Source: CADEED01 sp035761265
Lineage (GTDB): Bacteria; Pseudomonadota; Gammaproteobacteria; Steroidobacterales; Steroidobacteraceae
DNA: 64,000 bases
Assembly: GCA_035761265.1 (NCBI GenBank)
Contig: DASTRL010000302.1
Location: 6,249-70,248 of the forward strand
Reading direction: 5' to 3'
In this document: positions 38,342-46,644 of the stretch, one piece after another
Position numbering within the stretch: the stretch's first letter is position 1
How the letters are laid out: each line of letters starts with the position of its first letter
Notes under the pieces: model-generated
The model's input: the letters and a program-made list of their open reading frames with translations, nothing else
The model's database searches: none
Told to the model about the DNA's origin: nothing
Program-made: the position numbers and the translations under genes

Positions 38342-38422
38342 CGAGTCCGAATATAACGGACGAACGCGATCATTCAAGACGCAAATCTCAAGCCAAAGCG
38401 GCGTGATCCAGTTCGCGCTCGC

Positions 38423-38641
38423 TCATTTTTTTTCTTCGCAATGGAAAACCTCTCCGAGCTCGCGTCCGAGCGCGCGCGCGAGTTTGAATGCGAGCTCCAG
38501 CGATGGAGAATATCTCTCGGCCTCAAGCGCGATGATCGTCTGGCGCGTGACACCGCACGCCTGCGCGAGATCCGCCTGTGTCATTTCGGCATGCTGCTGG
38601 CGGAATTCGCGGATGCGATTGCGGATCGCGAAGCCGCTCAT
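38423..38641 (-). CDS. XRE-family small transcriptional regulator
   Basis: This 72-residue protein is almost entirely one Cro/C1-type helix-turn-helix: NRIREFRQQHAEMTQADLAQACGVTRQTIIALEAERYSPSLELAFKLARALG, followed by the typical EVFHCEEK end. Its ATG at 38641 overlaps the stop of the upstream membrane-protein gene by four bases. Small regulators of this type are often encoded with a membrane protein they work alongside. The inverted repeat at 39327-39346 upstream of the pair is a likely operator. Confidence 0.92.
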   Translation of the reverse strand: MSGFAIRNRIREFRQQHAEMTQADLAQACGVTRQTIIALEAERYSPSLELAFKLARALGRELGEVFHCEEKK

Positions 38642-39279
38642 CCGCGTTCACGACGATAGCGCAGCACCGTGTAGATGTTCGCGACCAGCGCGCGCGCGAT
38701 CAGCAGCGCAATGAGCACGTTCGCGGCGATCAACGGCCGCAGCCAGATGCGGGAATGCTCCGGCACGGCGACGAGCGTGACTACGAGCCCCAGGATCAGC
38801 AGCGTCAACCCGCCGTCGGCGAAGCGCGAGGCGGCGTGCGCGATGCGCAGGTCGCGTTCGTCGAGCTCCACGCTGTCCGCATCCTGCCGGCGCAGCATCG
38901 AAGCGACGACGATCCAGCCGAACAGCAGCATGCCGACGTTGGTCCACAAGCGTCGCGTCCCCGCATTGCGCAGGCGATCGGCGTCGACGCCGAGATCCGG
39001 CAGGGTCGCGAGCAGGTTGAGCATGTGAAAACCGATCAGCGTGACGAAGATCAGCGCCGCCCAGGCCTGCTTCTCGGCGAGCGCCCACTCTTCCGGGAAA
39101 ACCGCGCGCCCGTCCCGGGCGAGGTGGACCACGATCATCCACAACGCGGCATACAGCAGCGCCGCGCCGACGGCCCCCAGGTCGACGCCAAACCATCCCT
39201 CGCCCCCCAGGAACATCCCCGCGGCTCCCATGGCGGTTACGGCGAGCAATGCCTGGATGCGGCGCTGAATCCTGCTCAT
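38638..39279 (-). CDS. Multi-spanning membrane protein paired with XRE regulator
   Basis: This 213-residue protein has about six hydrophobic helices: near residues 11-27, 35-52, 72-92, 108-125, 145-162 and 172-190. It opens with MSRIQRRIQALLAV and has a charged loop RRQDADSVELDERD between helices four and five, a short motif seen in DUF2178-like proteins. ATG 39279 is chosen and GGAGA lies upstream. It overlaps the XRE regulator gene by four bases. The role is unknown; its partner suggests it could be a signal receiver or be controlled by the regulator. Confidence 0.8.
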   Translation of the reverse strand: MSRIQRRIQALLAVTAMGAAGMFLGGEGWFGVDLGAVGAALLYAALWMIVVHLARDGRAVFPEEWALAEKQAWAALIFVTLIGFHMLNLLATLPDLGVDADRLRNAGTRRLWTNVGMLLFGWIVVASMLRRQDADSVELDERDLRIAHAASRFADGGLTLLILGLVVTLVAVPEHSRIWLRPLIAANVLIALLIARALVANIYTVLRYRRERG

Positions 39280-39326
39280 GGGAGATCTCCGGTGATGTCT
39301 GGTATACCTTACATTGCGCATGAGGC

Positions 39327-39346
39327 ATGTCAAGTATTTTTGACAT
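39327..39346 (-). promoter_or_regulatory. Inverted repeat in the promoter of the XRE/membrane pair (candidate operator)
   Basis: ATGTCAA (39327-39333) and TTGACAT (39340-39346) are perfect seven-base inverted copies with a six-base AT-rich centre. On the minus strand one arm contains TTGACA, an ideal -35 box, followed at 16 bases by TAAGGT as a weak -10. A repressor bound here would block RNA polymerase. The site is about 50 bases before the membrane-protein ATG and just after the end of the upstream dehydratase gene. Confidence 0.65.
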
Positions 39347-39361
39347 TCCGGATTCCTGGAT

Positions 39362-40318
39362 TCAGCGGCCTGCGGACTCCCCTCGCAGGAACGGACAGAC
39401 ATCGAGGTCGACATTTCCGCCGGAAATCACGATGCCGATGCGTGCGCCCCGACCCAGTTTCCCCGCCAGCAGCGCCGCCACCGGCACGGCCGACGACGGC
39501 TCGATGAGCAGCTTGAGATCCTCGAGCACCACGCGCATCGCGGTGACGATCTCCCTTTCGCTCACCGTCACCAGGTCATCGACATGACTTCGCAACAGTT
39601 CGAAGTTGAGCACTCCGATCGAGCCACGCAGGCCATCGGCGATGGTCTGCGGCGCGGTCACCGCGCAGCGCTCGCCGCTGTGAAACGAGCGATAAGCGTC
39701 GTCGGCCTGCTCGGGTTCGGCGCCGACCACGCGAATTCCCGGCGACATGCCTTTGGCGGCGAGCGCGGTCCCGGCGATGAGACCGCCGCCGCCCACCGGC
39801 GTGCTGATCACGTCCAGCCCGGGCACCTCGGACAGCAGCTCGAGCGCGGCGGTGCCCTGCCCGGCGATGATCCGCTCGTCATCGAAGGGATGAACCAACA
39901 GGGCGGGTTCCCGCGCGAGCACTTCGGCCAGCATTCGCTCGCGGGCCGGCAGGCCCGGCTCGCAGAACTCGATGCGTGCTCCCGCCGACTCGATGGCCGC
40001 GATCTTCGCGCGCGAGGAATCGCGCGGCACGATGACGATGGCGCGCATGCCGCGCACGCGCGCCGCGCGCGCCAACGCGTTGCCGTGATTGCCCGACGAA
40101 TGCGTGATGACGACCGGTGTGCTCGCCGGATCGAGCTGCAGCAGCACGTTCATGGCGCCGCGATACTTGAACGCCCCGCCCGTCTGCAGGTTCTCGCACT
40201 TGAAGAACACCGGGCACCCGGCCCGGGCATCGAAGGCCGGCGAGCGCACGACCGGCGTGCGCACGACGTGCGGGCCGATCCGTCCCGCCGCGGCGACCAC
40301 ATCGGCAAACGTCGTCAC
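39362..40318 (-). CDS. Threonine dehydratase / serine racemase-like PLP enzyme
   Basis: This 318-residue fold-type II PLP enzyme binds the cofactor with the Lys in GGAFKYRGAMN and holds its phosphate in GGGGLIAG. THSSGNHGNALARAA and the final GIVISGGNVDLD are also typical of catabolic threonine/serine dehydratases and serine racemases. There is no C-terminal ACT regulatory domain, so it is the short, catabolic type. The start is GTG 40318. It sits ten bases downstream of the orn stop on the same strand. Confidence 0.9.
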   Translation of the reverse strand: MTTFADVVAAAGRIGPHVVRTPVVRSPAFDARAGCPVFFKCENLQTGGAFKYRGAMNVLLQLDPASTPVVITHSSGNHGNALARAARVRGMRAIVIVPRDSSRAKIAAIESAGARIEFCEPGLPARERMLAEVLAREPALLVHPFDDERIIAGQGTAALELLSEVPGLDVISTPVGGGGLIAGTALAAKGMSPGIRVVGAEPEQADDAYRSFHSGERCAVTAPQTIADGLRGSIGVLNFELLRSHVDDLVTVSEREIVTAMRVVLEDLKLLIEPSSAVPVAALLAGKLGRGARIGIVISGGNVDLDVCPFLRGESAGR

Positions 40319-40328
40319 GGCCGGCCGG

Positions 40329-40886
40329 TCACGACAATTGGCAGTTCGGCGCGAACAGCTGCCGCCGGTAGTACTCGAGCTCGCGGATGGATTCCCGGAT
40401 ATCGGCCAGCGCCTTGTGTTCGCCCTGCTTCACGAAGCCACCGAGCACGCCCGGCGCCCAGCGCCGCGCCAGCTCCTTGAGGGTGCTCACGTCGAGGTTG
40501 CGATAGTGGAAGAACTTCTCGAGCGCCGGCATGTGCCGCGCGAGGAAACGGCGATCCTGGCAGATGCTGTTGCCGCACATCGGCGAGGAATTCGGTTCCA
40601 CCAGCGCGTTCAGGAACTCGAGCGTGCGCGCCTCTGCCATTGCCATGCTCCACTTGCTCTCGCGAACGCGCGTGAGCAGTCCCGACGCGCCGTGCGTGCG
40701 CTGGTTCCAGTCATCCATGCCGTCCAGCACGGAGTCGGGCTGGTGAATGGCGATGACGGGTCCTTCGGCGACCAGCCGCAGCTGGGAATCGGTGACGATG
40801 GTGGCCATTTCGATGATCACGTCGGTGTCGGGTTTGAGCCCCGTCATCTCGAGATCTATCCAGACCAGATAGTCGCTGCTCGGCAT
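40329..40886 (-). CDS. orn: Oligoribonuclease
   Basis: Orn degrades short RNA, including the c-di-GMP product pGpG, to mononucleotides. The 185-residue protein has the DEDDh exonuclease motifs: WIDLEMTGLKPDTDVIIE, GNSICQDRRFLARHMP and HKALADIRESIRELEYYR. ATG 40886 gives normal length. Its removal of pGpG links it functionally to the c-di-GMP enzyme in this window. It diverges from rsgA, with only 25 bases between the starts. Confidence 0.96.
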   Translation of the reverse strand: MPSSDYLVWIDLEMTGLKPDTDVIIEMATIVTDSQLRLVAEGPVIAIHQPDSVLDGMDDWNQRTHGASGLLTRVRESKWSMAMAEARTLEFLNALVEPNSSPMCGNSICQDRRFLARHMPALEKFFHYRNLDVSTLKELARRWAPGVLGGFVKQGEHKALADIRESIRELEYYRRQLFAPNCQLS

Positions 40887-40911
40887 ATGGAATGACGCGA
40901 TACTACAGGGA

Positions 40912-41862
40912 ATGAACAGCAGCCGCGACGCCGAAGCCTTCGACGCCGATGTCATCGCGGCCTTCGGCCGTCACCTGTTGGTGCGCGATGCGTCGGGCCT
41001 GGAGCTGCGCGCGCGCCCATCCGGCCGCAGGATGAGCATCGTGTGCGGCGATCGCGTGCGCTGCGAGCCCGATCGCAAGCACGATGAATTGCTGATCGTC
41101 GAGGTGCTGCCACGGCGAACCTTGCTGGCGCGCGCCAATTTGCGCGGCGAAAGTGAGCCCGTGGTGGCCAACATCACCCAGCTGATCGTGGTGATCGCGC
41201 CCCTGCCGGTCCCCGATTTCTTCATCGTCGACCGCTATCTGTGCGCGGCCACCGCGGCGGGCATCAGCGGGCTCGTTGCCGTCAACAAATCGGACCTCGT
41301 GGTGGATCGCATCGAGGCTGCGGAGCTGGCGGCGTACGCCGCGGCGGGCTATTCGCACGTCGCCTGTTCGGCAAAAGCAGGCCATGGCCTCGATGACCTG
41401 CGGCGCGCCCTGGCCGGCGCCGTCAGCGTGCTGGTCGGGCAGTCGGGCGTGGGCAAGTCATCGCTGGTCGCGGCTCTGTTGCCGCAGACGCAGGTCGCAA
41501 CCGGCGAGCTCGTGCGTGACGAGGAGGGGCGCCACACCACCACGGCGTCGCGGGCGTATCCGCTGGAGCTCGGCGCCGGCGCCACCGGCACGCTCATCGA
41601 TTCGCCGGGCGTACGCGATTTCGCGCCTGCCATCGAGCAGCTCGATGCGCGCACGCTCGGCTTCCCCGAGATCGCGCGCCTGGCTGCGGCGTGCAGGTTT
41701 CTCGATTGCCGCCACCTGCAGGAGCCGGCCTGTGCCGTGATCGCGGCGGTGGAAGCCGGCGAAGTGAGCGCGCGCCGCTACGAGAGCTATAGGAGACTGC
41801 GGCGGCGCTATTCGGACCTGGTGGAGGCGCGCGGGCCCGCAGGGCGCCATCGGCGAACCTGA
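40912..41862 (+). CDS. rsgA: Small ribosomal subunit biogenesis GTPase RsgA
   Basis: RsgA is a circularly permuted GTPase that helps mature the 30S subunit. The 316-residue protein has an N-terminal OB fold, then the G4 motif NKSD (125-128) ahead of G1 GQSGVGKS (176-183) and the G3 motif DSPG, an order that proves the permutation. The C-terminal zinc site is visible in CRFLDCRHLQEPAC. It pairs divergently with orn as in E. coli and converges with recR. Confidence 0.96.
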   Translation: MNSSRDAEAFDADVIAAFGRHLLVRDASGLELRARPSGRRMSIVCGDRVRCEPDRKHDELLIVEVLPRRTLLARANLRGESEPVVANITQLIVVIAPLPVPDFFIVDRYLCAATAAGISGLVAVNKSDLVVDRIEAAELAAYAAAGYSHVACSAKAGHGLDDLRRALAGAVSVLVGQSGVGKSSLVAALLPQTQVATGELVRDEEGRHTTTASRAYPLELGAGATGTLIDSPGVRDFAPAIEQLDARTLGFPEIARLAAACRFLDCRHLQEPACAVIAAVEAGEVSARRYESYRRLRRRYSDLVEARGPAGRHRRT

Positions 41863-41887
41863 CGGGGCGGATCCGGCCTGTCGGTGG

Positions 41888-42487
41888 CTAGCGCTGGACG
41901 ATGCGTCCGGCCAACGCATGCGCCAGGGTTCCGCCGTCCACGTATTCCAGTTCGCCGCCGATGGGCACGCCATGGGCGATGCGGCTCGCCTGGATCGCTC
42001 TTTCGGCGGCGCGTTCACCGAGGAAGTGCGCGGTGGCCTCGCCCTCCACCGTCGGATTGGTCGCGAGGATGACCTCGCGCACCTCGCCCGAATCGAGCAA
42101 GGCCTCGAACTCGCGCGCGCCGATCTGATCGGGCCCGATGCCATCCAGCGGCGACAGGTGACCGTGCAGGACGAAATACCGCCCGCGAAAACTTCCGGAC
42201 TGTTCGACGGCGACCACGTCGGCGGGAGACTCCACCACGCACAGCAACCCCGCATCGCGCGCCGGCGCGGCGCAGATCGCGCACAGCTCGGTGTCGGTGA
42301 GCATGCGGCAACGCTGGCAGCGGCGGATGGCGGTCAACCCGTCGGTCAGCGCCTGCGCCAGGGTGCGCGCGCCGTCGCGCCCACCCTGCAGCAGGTGGAA
42401 CGCCATGCGCTGCGCGGTCTTCGGGCCGACTCCAGGGAGCGCGCGCAGCGCGTCGATGAGCTTTGCCAGCGGCGCGGCGTGCTGCAT
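41888..42487 (-). CDS. recR: Recombination protein RecR
   Basis: RecR loads RecA onto single-stranded DNA together with RecO and RecF. The 199-residue protein has a helix-hairpin-helix (LIDALRALPGVGPKTAQRMAFHLL), a four-Cys zinc site (CQRCRMLTDTELCAIC), a Toprim domain (LCVVESPADVVAVE) and a C-terminal Walker-like end. It follows ybaB by four bases, and ybaB follows dnaX, the conserved gammaproteobacterial order. Confidence 0.97.
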   Translation of the reverse strand: MQHAAPLAKLIDALRALPGVGPKTAQRMAFHLLQGGRDGARTLAQALTDGLTAIRRCQRCRMLTDTELCAICAAPARDAGLLCVVESPADVVAVEQSGSFRGRYFVLHGHLSPLDGIGPDQIGAREFEALLDSGEVREVILATNPTVEGEATAHFLGERAAERAIQASRIAHGVPIGGELEYVDGGTLAHALAGRIVQR

Positions 42488-42491
42488 CTAA

Positions 42492-42812
42492 CTAGAACGG
42501 CAGCTTGAAGCCGGGCGGCAGATTCACGCCCGCCATCACGTTCGACATGCGCGCCTGCGAGGCGGCGTCCGCCTTGTTCACGGCATCGTTGAACGCCGCG
42601 GCGATCAGGTCCTCGAGCATCTCGCGATCCTCGGACACGACCTGCGGCTCGATCTGCACGCGCTTGACCTCGTGCTTGCCGTTCATCGTCACCTTGACCA
42701 TGCCGCCGCCCGACTCGCCGACGACTTCCATGGCGGCGATTTCTTCCTGGGCCTTCTTCATGCTGGCCTGCAGTGCCATCGCCTGCTTCATCATGTTTCC
42801 ACCACCACGCAT
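42492..42812 (-). CDS. ybaB: YbaB/EbfC nucleoid-associated protein
   Basis: This 106-residue protein is a YbaB/EbfC DNA-binding dimer: a basic helix (MMKQAMALQASMKKAQEEIAAMEV), the strand VKVTMNGKHEVKRVQIEPQVV and the helix EMLEDLIAAAFNDAVNKAD, ending MAGVNLPPGFKLPF. It lies between dnaX and recR, which is its usual place. Ten bases separate it from dnaX. Confidence 0.96.
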   Translation of the reverse strand: MRGGGNMMKQAMALQASMKKAQEEIAAMEVVGESGGGMVKVTMNGKHEVKRVQIEPQVVSEDREMLEDLIAAAFNDAVNKADAASQARMSNVMAGVNLPPGFKLPF

Positions 42813-42822
42813 CAGCGTCTCC

Positions 42823-44379
42823 TCATTGCTCCGTGGGCCGCACCGATTCGGGATGCAGCGTCGCGCCGAATCTGGATTTCATTTCGCGCACCGTCGGATC
42901 CTCTTCGAGCGAGCGCCGCGCGGCCTCCAGCGCCTCGGCCGAGCGCCGCTCACCGTGCTGGCTCGGCGTCTCGACGGGCGGCGGGCCGTCGACGAATTCG
43001 AGCTTCACCGGCGCGCCGAGATACTTTCCCAGGGCCTGCACCAGCTTCTCCACCTGTGCCGGCGTGCGCGCGATCTTCGGATCCACCGCCAGGCGCAGCG
43101 TGTTGCCCCGGTGCTCGACCAGAGCGCAGTTCGAGGCAAATTGCCGCGCCGCGCCGCTCAGGTCCAGATCACCGATGACGCGCGCCCATTGCACCGGCTC
43201 GATGGCGCCGGCAGAGGCCGGCCTGACGATGGGATTGCCGCCCGGAGCCGGCACCGCGCTTGCGGTGCGCGCCGTACCCACCGTTGCCGCGCTGCCGGCC
43301 GGGCGGAACGCGAGCATGCGCACCAACGTCATCTCGAAGCCGCTGCGAGGATCCGGCGCCAGCGGCAGGTCGCGTCGTCCCAGAATCGCGGTCTGGTAGA
43401 AGAGCTGTACGTCCTCGGGACTGATGGACGCAGCGAGTTCACCGACCAGTGTCGCATCGAACAGCTCGTCGCTCTCGTATCCGGTCACCAGCTGCGCCAG
43501 CGCCACGCGCGTGAGCAGCGCCGCCAGGTCATCGAGCACCTGGGCATAGTCCGGCGAAAACTCCTCGAGCGCGCGCGCGATTGCGATCAGCTTCTGCGCA
43601 TCGCCGCCCGCCAGCGCGCGTGCGATGTGCACGACGTGATCGCGGTCGATGGTGCCCAGCATGCCGCGCGCCCCGGCCTCGTCGACCTTGCCGCCGCCAA
43701 AGGCGATCAGCTGATCGAGCAGCGAGAGCGCATCGCGCATGCTGCCGTCGGCCGCCTGGGCCACGAGCCGCACGCCAGCCGGTTCGGCGGAAATCTTCTC
43801 GGCGGCGAGCACCTTGGACAGGTGCTCGCTGATCAGTGCGACCGGCAGGCGCTTGAGGTTGAACTGCAGGCAGCGCGACAGCACGGTCACCGGCAGCTTC
43901 TGCGGATCGGTGGTGGCGAGCAGGAACTTAACGTGCGGCGGTGGTTCCTCGAGCGTCTTCAACAACGCATTGAAGGAATGCGTCGACAGCATGTGCACTT
44001 CGTCGACCAGATACACCTTGTAGCGGCCGCGCGTCGGCGCGTATTGCACGTTCTCCAGCAGCTCGCGCGTGTCGTCCACCTTGGTGCGCGAGGCGGCGTC
44101 GACTTCGATGAGGTCGACGAAGCGGCCCTCGTCGATTTCCCGGCAGGTCGCGCACACGCCGCAGGGCGTGGCGGTCACTCCAGTCTCGCAGTTGAGGCAC
44201 TTGGCGAGGATGCGCGCGATCGTGGTCTTGCCCACGCCGCGCGTGCCGGTGAACAGGAAGGCATGGTGCACGCGACCCTGCGTGAGCGCGTTGCCGAGCG
44301 CGACGCGCACGTGCTCCTGCCCCACGAGTTCTGCAAAGGAGCGCGGCCGCCATTTACGCGCAAGCGCGAGATAGCTCAT
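42823..44379 (-). CDS. dnaX: DNA polymerase III subunit gamma/tau
   Basis: DnaX is the AAA+ motor of the clamp loader. The 518-residue protein has Walker A GTRGVGKTT near residue 45 and a zinc site C-x8-C-x2-C-x2-C (CETGVTATPCGVCATC). Sensor motifs and the tau-like C-terminal region that binds DNA polymerase and helicase follow. It is shorter than E. coli tau (643), so the tau tail is reduced. I saw no slippery A6G-type site with which a gamma form could be made by frameshift. ATG 44379 is chosen; an in-frame ATG lies 12 bases upstream. Confidence 0.95.
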   Translation of the reverse strand: MSYLALARKWRPRSFAELVGQEHVRVALGNALTQGRVHHAFLFTGTRGVGKTTIARILAKCLNCETGVTATPCGVCATCREIDEGRFVDLIEVDAASRTKVDDTRELLENVQYAPTRGRYKVYLVDEVHMLSTHSFNALLKTLEEPPPHVKFLLATTDPQKLPVTVLSRCLQFNLKRLPVALISEHLSKVLAAEKISAEPAGVRLVAQAADGSMRDALSLLDQLIAFGGGKVDEAGARGMLGTIDRDHVVHIARALAGGDAQKLIAIARALEEFSPDYAQVLDDLAALLTRVALAQLVTGYESDELFDATLVGELAASISPEDVQLFYQTAILGRRDLPLAPDPRSGFEMTLVRMLAFRPAGSAATVGTARTASAVPAPGGNPIVRPASAGAIEPVQWARVIGDLDLSGAARQFASNCALVEHRGNTLRLAVDPKIARTPAQVEKLVQALGKYLGAPVKLEFVDGPPPVETPSQHGERRSAEALEAARRSLEEDPTVREMKSRFGATLHPESVRPTEQ

Positions 44380-44420
44380 GCGGTGTGCCAATTCCTGTTC
44401 GACGGGGCAAGGGAGGCAGC

Positions 44421-44520
44421 CCGCACCAGCCGGACTTCGGCGCCCGACATCGAAGCTACCGCTGCTCCCTTCCGGGCCTGACGGGGTTTACAACTAGTCG
44501 TCGCGAAGGAGCCGATACGG
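44421..44520 (-). ncRNA. ffs: Signal recognition particle RNA (4.5S)
   Basis: The conserved domain IV sequence GTCAGGCCCGGAAGGGAGCAGC lies on the minus strand, with the GGAA tetraloop at 44470-44473 complement. Flanking sequence pairs as CTTCG with CGAAG and CCG...CGG to give a rod of about 100 bases, the size of the small bacterial SRP RNA that binds Ffh. The ends are approximate. It lies between tRNA-Ser and dnaX as in other gammaproteobacteria. Confidence 0.85.
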
Positions 44521-44538
44521 ACTGCCATGGTAAAGAAG

Positions 44539-44628
44539 TGGCGGACAGGGTGGGATTCGAACCCACGAACACCTTGCGATGTTACTTGACTTCCAATCAA
44601 GCGCCTTCGACCGCTCGGCCACCTGTCC
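44539..44628 (-). tRNA. tRNA-Ser (GGA)
   Basis: The 90-base sequence folds as a class II tRNA. The acceptor stem pairs GGACAGG with CCTGTCC and an encoded GCCA end follows. The anticodon arm is CTTGA-TTGGAAG-TCAAG, with GGA as the anticodon, reading UCC and UCU. A long variable arm follows (TAACATCGCAAGGTGTT), and the T arm is GTGGGTTCGAATCCCAC. The 4.5S RNA gene lies immediately downstream. Confidence 0.97.
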
Positions 44629-44703
44629 GGACCCGTTGCAGCCCATGCACCCCGGGTTCACGGGCTGCGCATGATAACAACTTGTCGTCGGTTATTTGGG
44701 CCG

Positions 44704-45042
44704 TCAGTTTTTCGGGCTGGCCGGCGCAGCGGGCGTGGCCGGTGCCGCAGGCGCGGCCGGCGTTGCGGGCCTGGCGTCGGCCTTGGGTGTCGAGAATGGC
44801 GGCGGGATGTCCAGGCAGGGCTCGTCCTTGCCGCGGACGCGCTCCGGCGTATTGAGCGGCGGCACCTTGAGCGCATTGCGGGTATTGGGTGCATCGAGAC
44901 CCGGCGGCGCCTGCAGTGGTGGCACCTCCTGGGCACCCGCGTAGTCCTTGTTGCTCTGGTTGCAGCTGGTCATCTTGCTCTTGAAACAGCCGGACGCCAT
45001 CACCGCAAAGGTGCTGACCAGGACCAGGGTGGCGATTCGCAT
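44704..45042 (-). CDS. BamC-like (N-terminal part only) lipoprotein
   Basis: This 112-residue lipoprotein has a signal with lipobox MASGC (Cys19) and then a proline-rich region. The order of motifs DYAGAQEVPPLQAPPGLDAP and CLDIPPPF resembles the unstructured N-terminal part of BamC (NlpB), which threads along BamD. The two helix-grip domains of BamC are absent, and an Ala-Pro repeat forms the end. It is downstream of dapA, exactly where bamC sits in E. coli. ATG 45042 is chosen because AGAGGT lies 11 bases upstream; ATG 45066 overlaps the dapA stop. Confidence 0.75.
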   Translation of the reverse strand: MRIATLVLVSTFAVMASGCFKSKMTSCNQSNKDYAGAQEVPPLQAPPGLDAPNTRNALKVPPLNTPERVRGKDEPCLDIPPPFSTPKADARPATPAAPAAPATPAAPASPKN

Positions 45043-45065
45043 AGTGGCTGCGACCTCTTGTGACA

Positions 45066-45971
45066 TCAGGAGTTCACCACGGCCTCGCCGACCGTGATGC
45101 CGGCCGCGAACAGCGACTCCGACACGAGCGCATGGTACTGGGGCGAAAGCTCGGTCAGCGGCAGGCGCAGATGGCCGCCGATCAGCCCCATGCGCGCCAG
45201 CGCCCACTTGACCGGAATGGGATTCGATTCGACGAACAGGTTCCGGTGCAGCGCGACCAGGCGCTGGTCGATCTGCGTCGCACCGGCGCGATCGCCACGC
45301 AATGCGGCCGCCACCATGTCCGCCATGGCGCGCGGCGCCACGTTCGCCGTGACCGAAATCACGCCACACGCGCCGACACCGATGGTTTCGCGCGCGGTGA
45401 GGTCGTCACCGCTCAGGATGCGGAACTCCGGCACGCAACCGCTCGCGAGCTCGCGTACGCGCGCGGCCTCGCCGATCGCCTCCTTGATGCCGACGATTTT
45501 CGCGACTCGTGAGAGTCGGGCAACCGTGGCCGGCAGGATGTCGACCGCGGTGCGGCTCGGCACGTTGTACAGCAGCACGGGAACGCGCGAACTCTGCGCG
45601 ACGGCGGAGAAATGTCGGAACAGTCCTTCCTGCGTCGGCCGGACATACGCGGGTGAAGCGACCAGCAGCGCATCGATGTCGTACTCCGCCGCCGAGAACC
45701 TCTGCGCGCGCTCGCAGGAACCTGCGGTGTCGCTGGTGCCGGTATTTGCGATGACCGCCATGCGCCTGCCGACGATGCGCCGCGCCCGCTTCAAAAGTTC
45801 GCCCAGTTCCTCGTCGCGCACGGTCGCCGACTCGCCGGTCGAGCCGGCCACGACGACTCCCGAAGTGCCATTGGCGAGGTGGAATTCCAGGAGGCGGGAC
45901 CAGGCGTCGTAGTCGATGCCGCCGTCGGGCCGCATCGGGGTCACGACCGCCACGAGACTGCCGGCGAACAT
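45066..45971 (-). CDS. dapA: 4-hydroxy-tetrahydrodipicolinate synthase DapA
   Basis: DapA condenses pyruvate with aspartate semialdehyde, the first committed step of lysine and diaminopimelate synthesis. The 301-residue TIM barrel shows GTSGVVVAGSTGES, the Tyr in LLYNVPSRT and the Schiff-base Lys in IVGIKEAIG. ATG 45971 gives the usual MF-GS opening; ATG 45977 is also in frame. Divergent from gcvR, in the dapA-gcvR-bcp order known from E. coli. dapB is elsewhere in the window. Confidence 0.96.
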   Translation of the reverse strand: MFAGSLVAVVTPMRPDGGIDYDAWSRLLEFHLANGTSGVVVAGSTGESATVRDEELGELLKRARRIVGRRMAVIANTGTSDTAGSCERAQRFSAAEYDIDALLVASPAYVRPTQEGLFRHFSAVAQSSRVPVLLYNVPSRTAVDILPATVARLSRVAKIVGIKEAIGEAARVRELASGCVPEFRILSGDDLTARETIGVGACGVISVTANVAPRAMADMVAAALRGDRAGATQIDQRLVALHRNLFVESNPIPVKWALARMGLIGGHLRLPLTELSPQYHALVSESLFAAGITVGEAVVNS

Positions 45972-46076
45972 GATCATCCAAGGTAGAAAATGGGTCGCGC
46001 ATGGTACGGGCGCGCGGAGCCGGTCCGCAAGACGGCTGGCCCGCCACGAAGGGGGCTGCGGTACACTCGCGCCCAG

Positions 46077-46607
46077 ATGAAGCAGCACCTCGCCGTATCC
46101 GCCATAGGCAGCGATCGCACCGGGATGGTCCACGACCTGACCCGCGTAATCTCGGACTGCGGCGGATCGATCAGTGAAAGCCGCATGGCCAGCCTGGGCA
46201 ACGAGTTCGCCGTGTTGGTGCTGGTGAGCGGCAACTGGCATTCGCTCGCCAAGCTGGAGAGCGAACTGCAGCGCCTGGGGGAATCCACCGGGCTGTCGCT
46301 GCACATGAAGCGCACCGAGCCGCGGGCGCCGCGTACCGAATTGTTGCCATATTCCATCGACGTCGTCTGCCTCGACCAGTCCGGCATCGTCGCCGGCCTC
46401 TCGGGCTTCTGCGCCAGCCGCGGCATCGACATCGCCGAGGTCTCCACGCGCACCTACCCGGCCGCGCACACCGGCGCCCAGATGTTCGCCGTACAGATGA
46501 TCATCAACGTGCCGAAGCGGCTGCAGCTCGCGCACCTGCGCGAAGAATTCATGGACTATTGCGACGCGCAAAACCTCGACGCCATCCTGGAGCCCGTCAA
46601 GTCGTAA
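46077..46607 (+). CDS. gcvR: Glycine cleavage system regulatory protein GcvR-like (ACT domains)
   Basis: This 176-residue protein has two ACT domains: VSAIGSDRTGMVHDLTRVISDCGGSISESRM in the first and VVCLDQSGIVAGLSGFCASRGIDIAEVSTRTY in the second. E. coli GcvR binds GcvA and glycine to control the gcv operon. No gcvA or gcv genes are in the window. A TACACT box at 46062-46067 ends nine bases before the ATG with no clear Shine-Dalgarno sequence. Confidence 0.9.
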   Translation: MKQHLAVSAIGSDRTGMVHDLTRVISDCGGSISESRMASLGNEFAVLVLVSGNWHSLAKLESELQRLGESTGLSLHMKRTEPRAPRTELLPYSIDVVCLDQSGIVAGLSGFCASRGIDIAEVSTRTYPAAHTGAQMFAVQMIINVPKRLQLAHLREEFMDYCDAQNLDAILEPVKS

Positions 46608-46644
46608 TGTCGGCGCATTCTTCAGCGAACCCGCGGACCCGGTG

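Noticed and set aside
42505..44481. Long plus-strand frame across dnaX and 4.5S RNA
   Set aside because: Reverse-strand shadow of dnaX and ybaB, with no domain.
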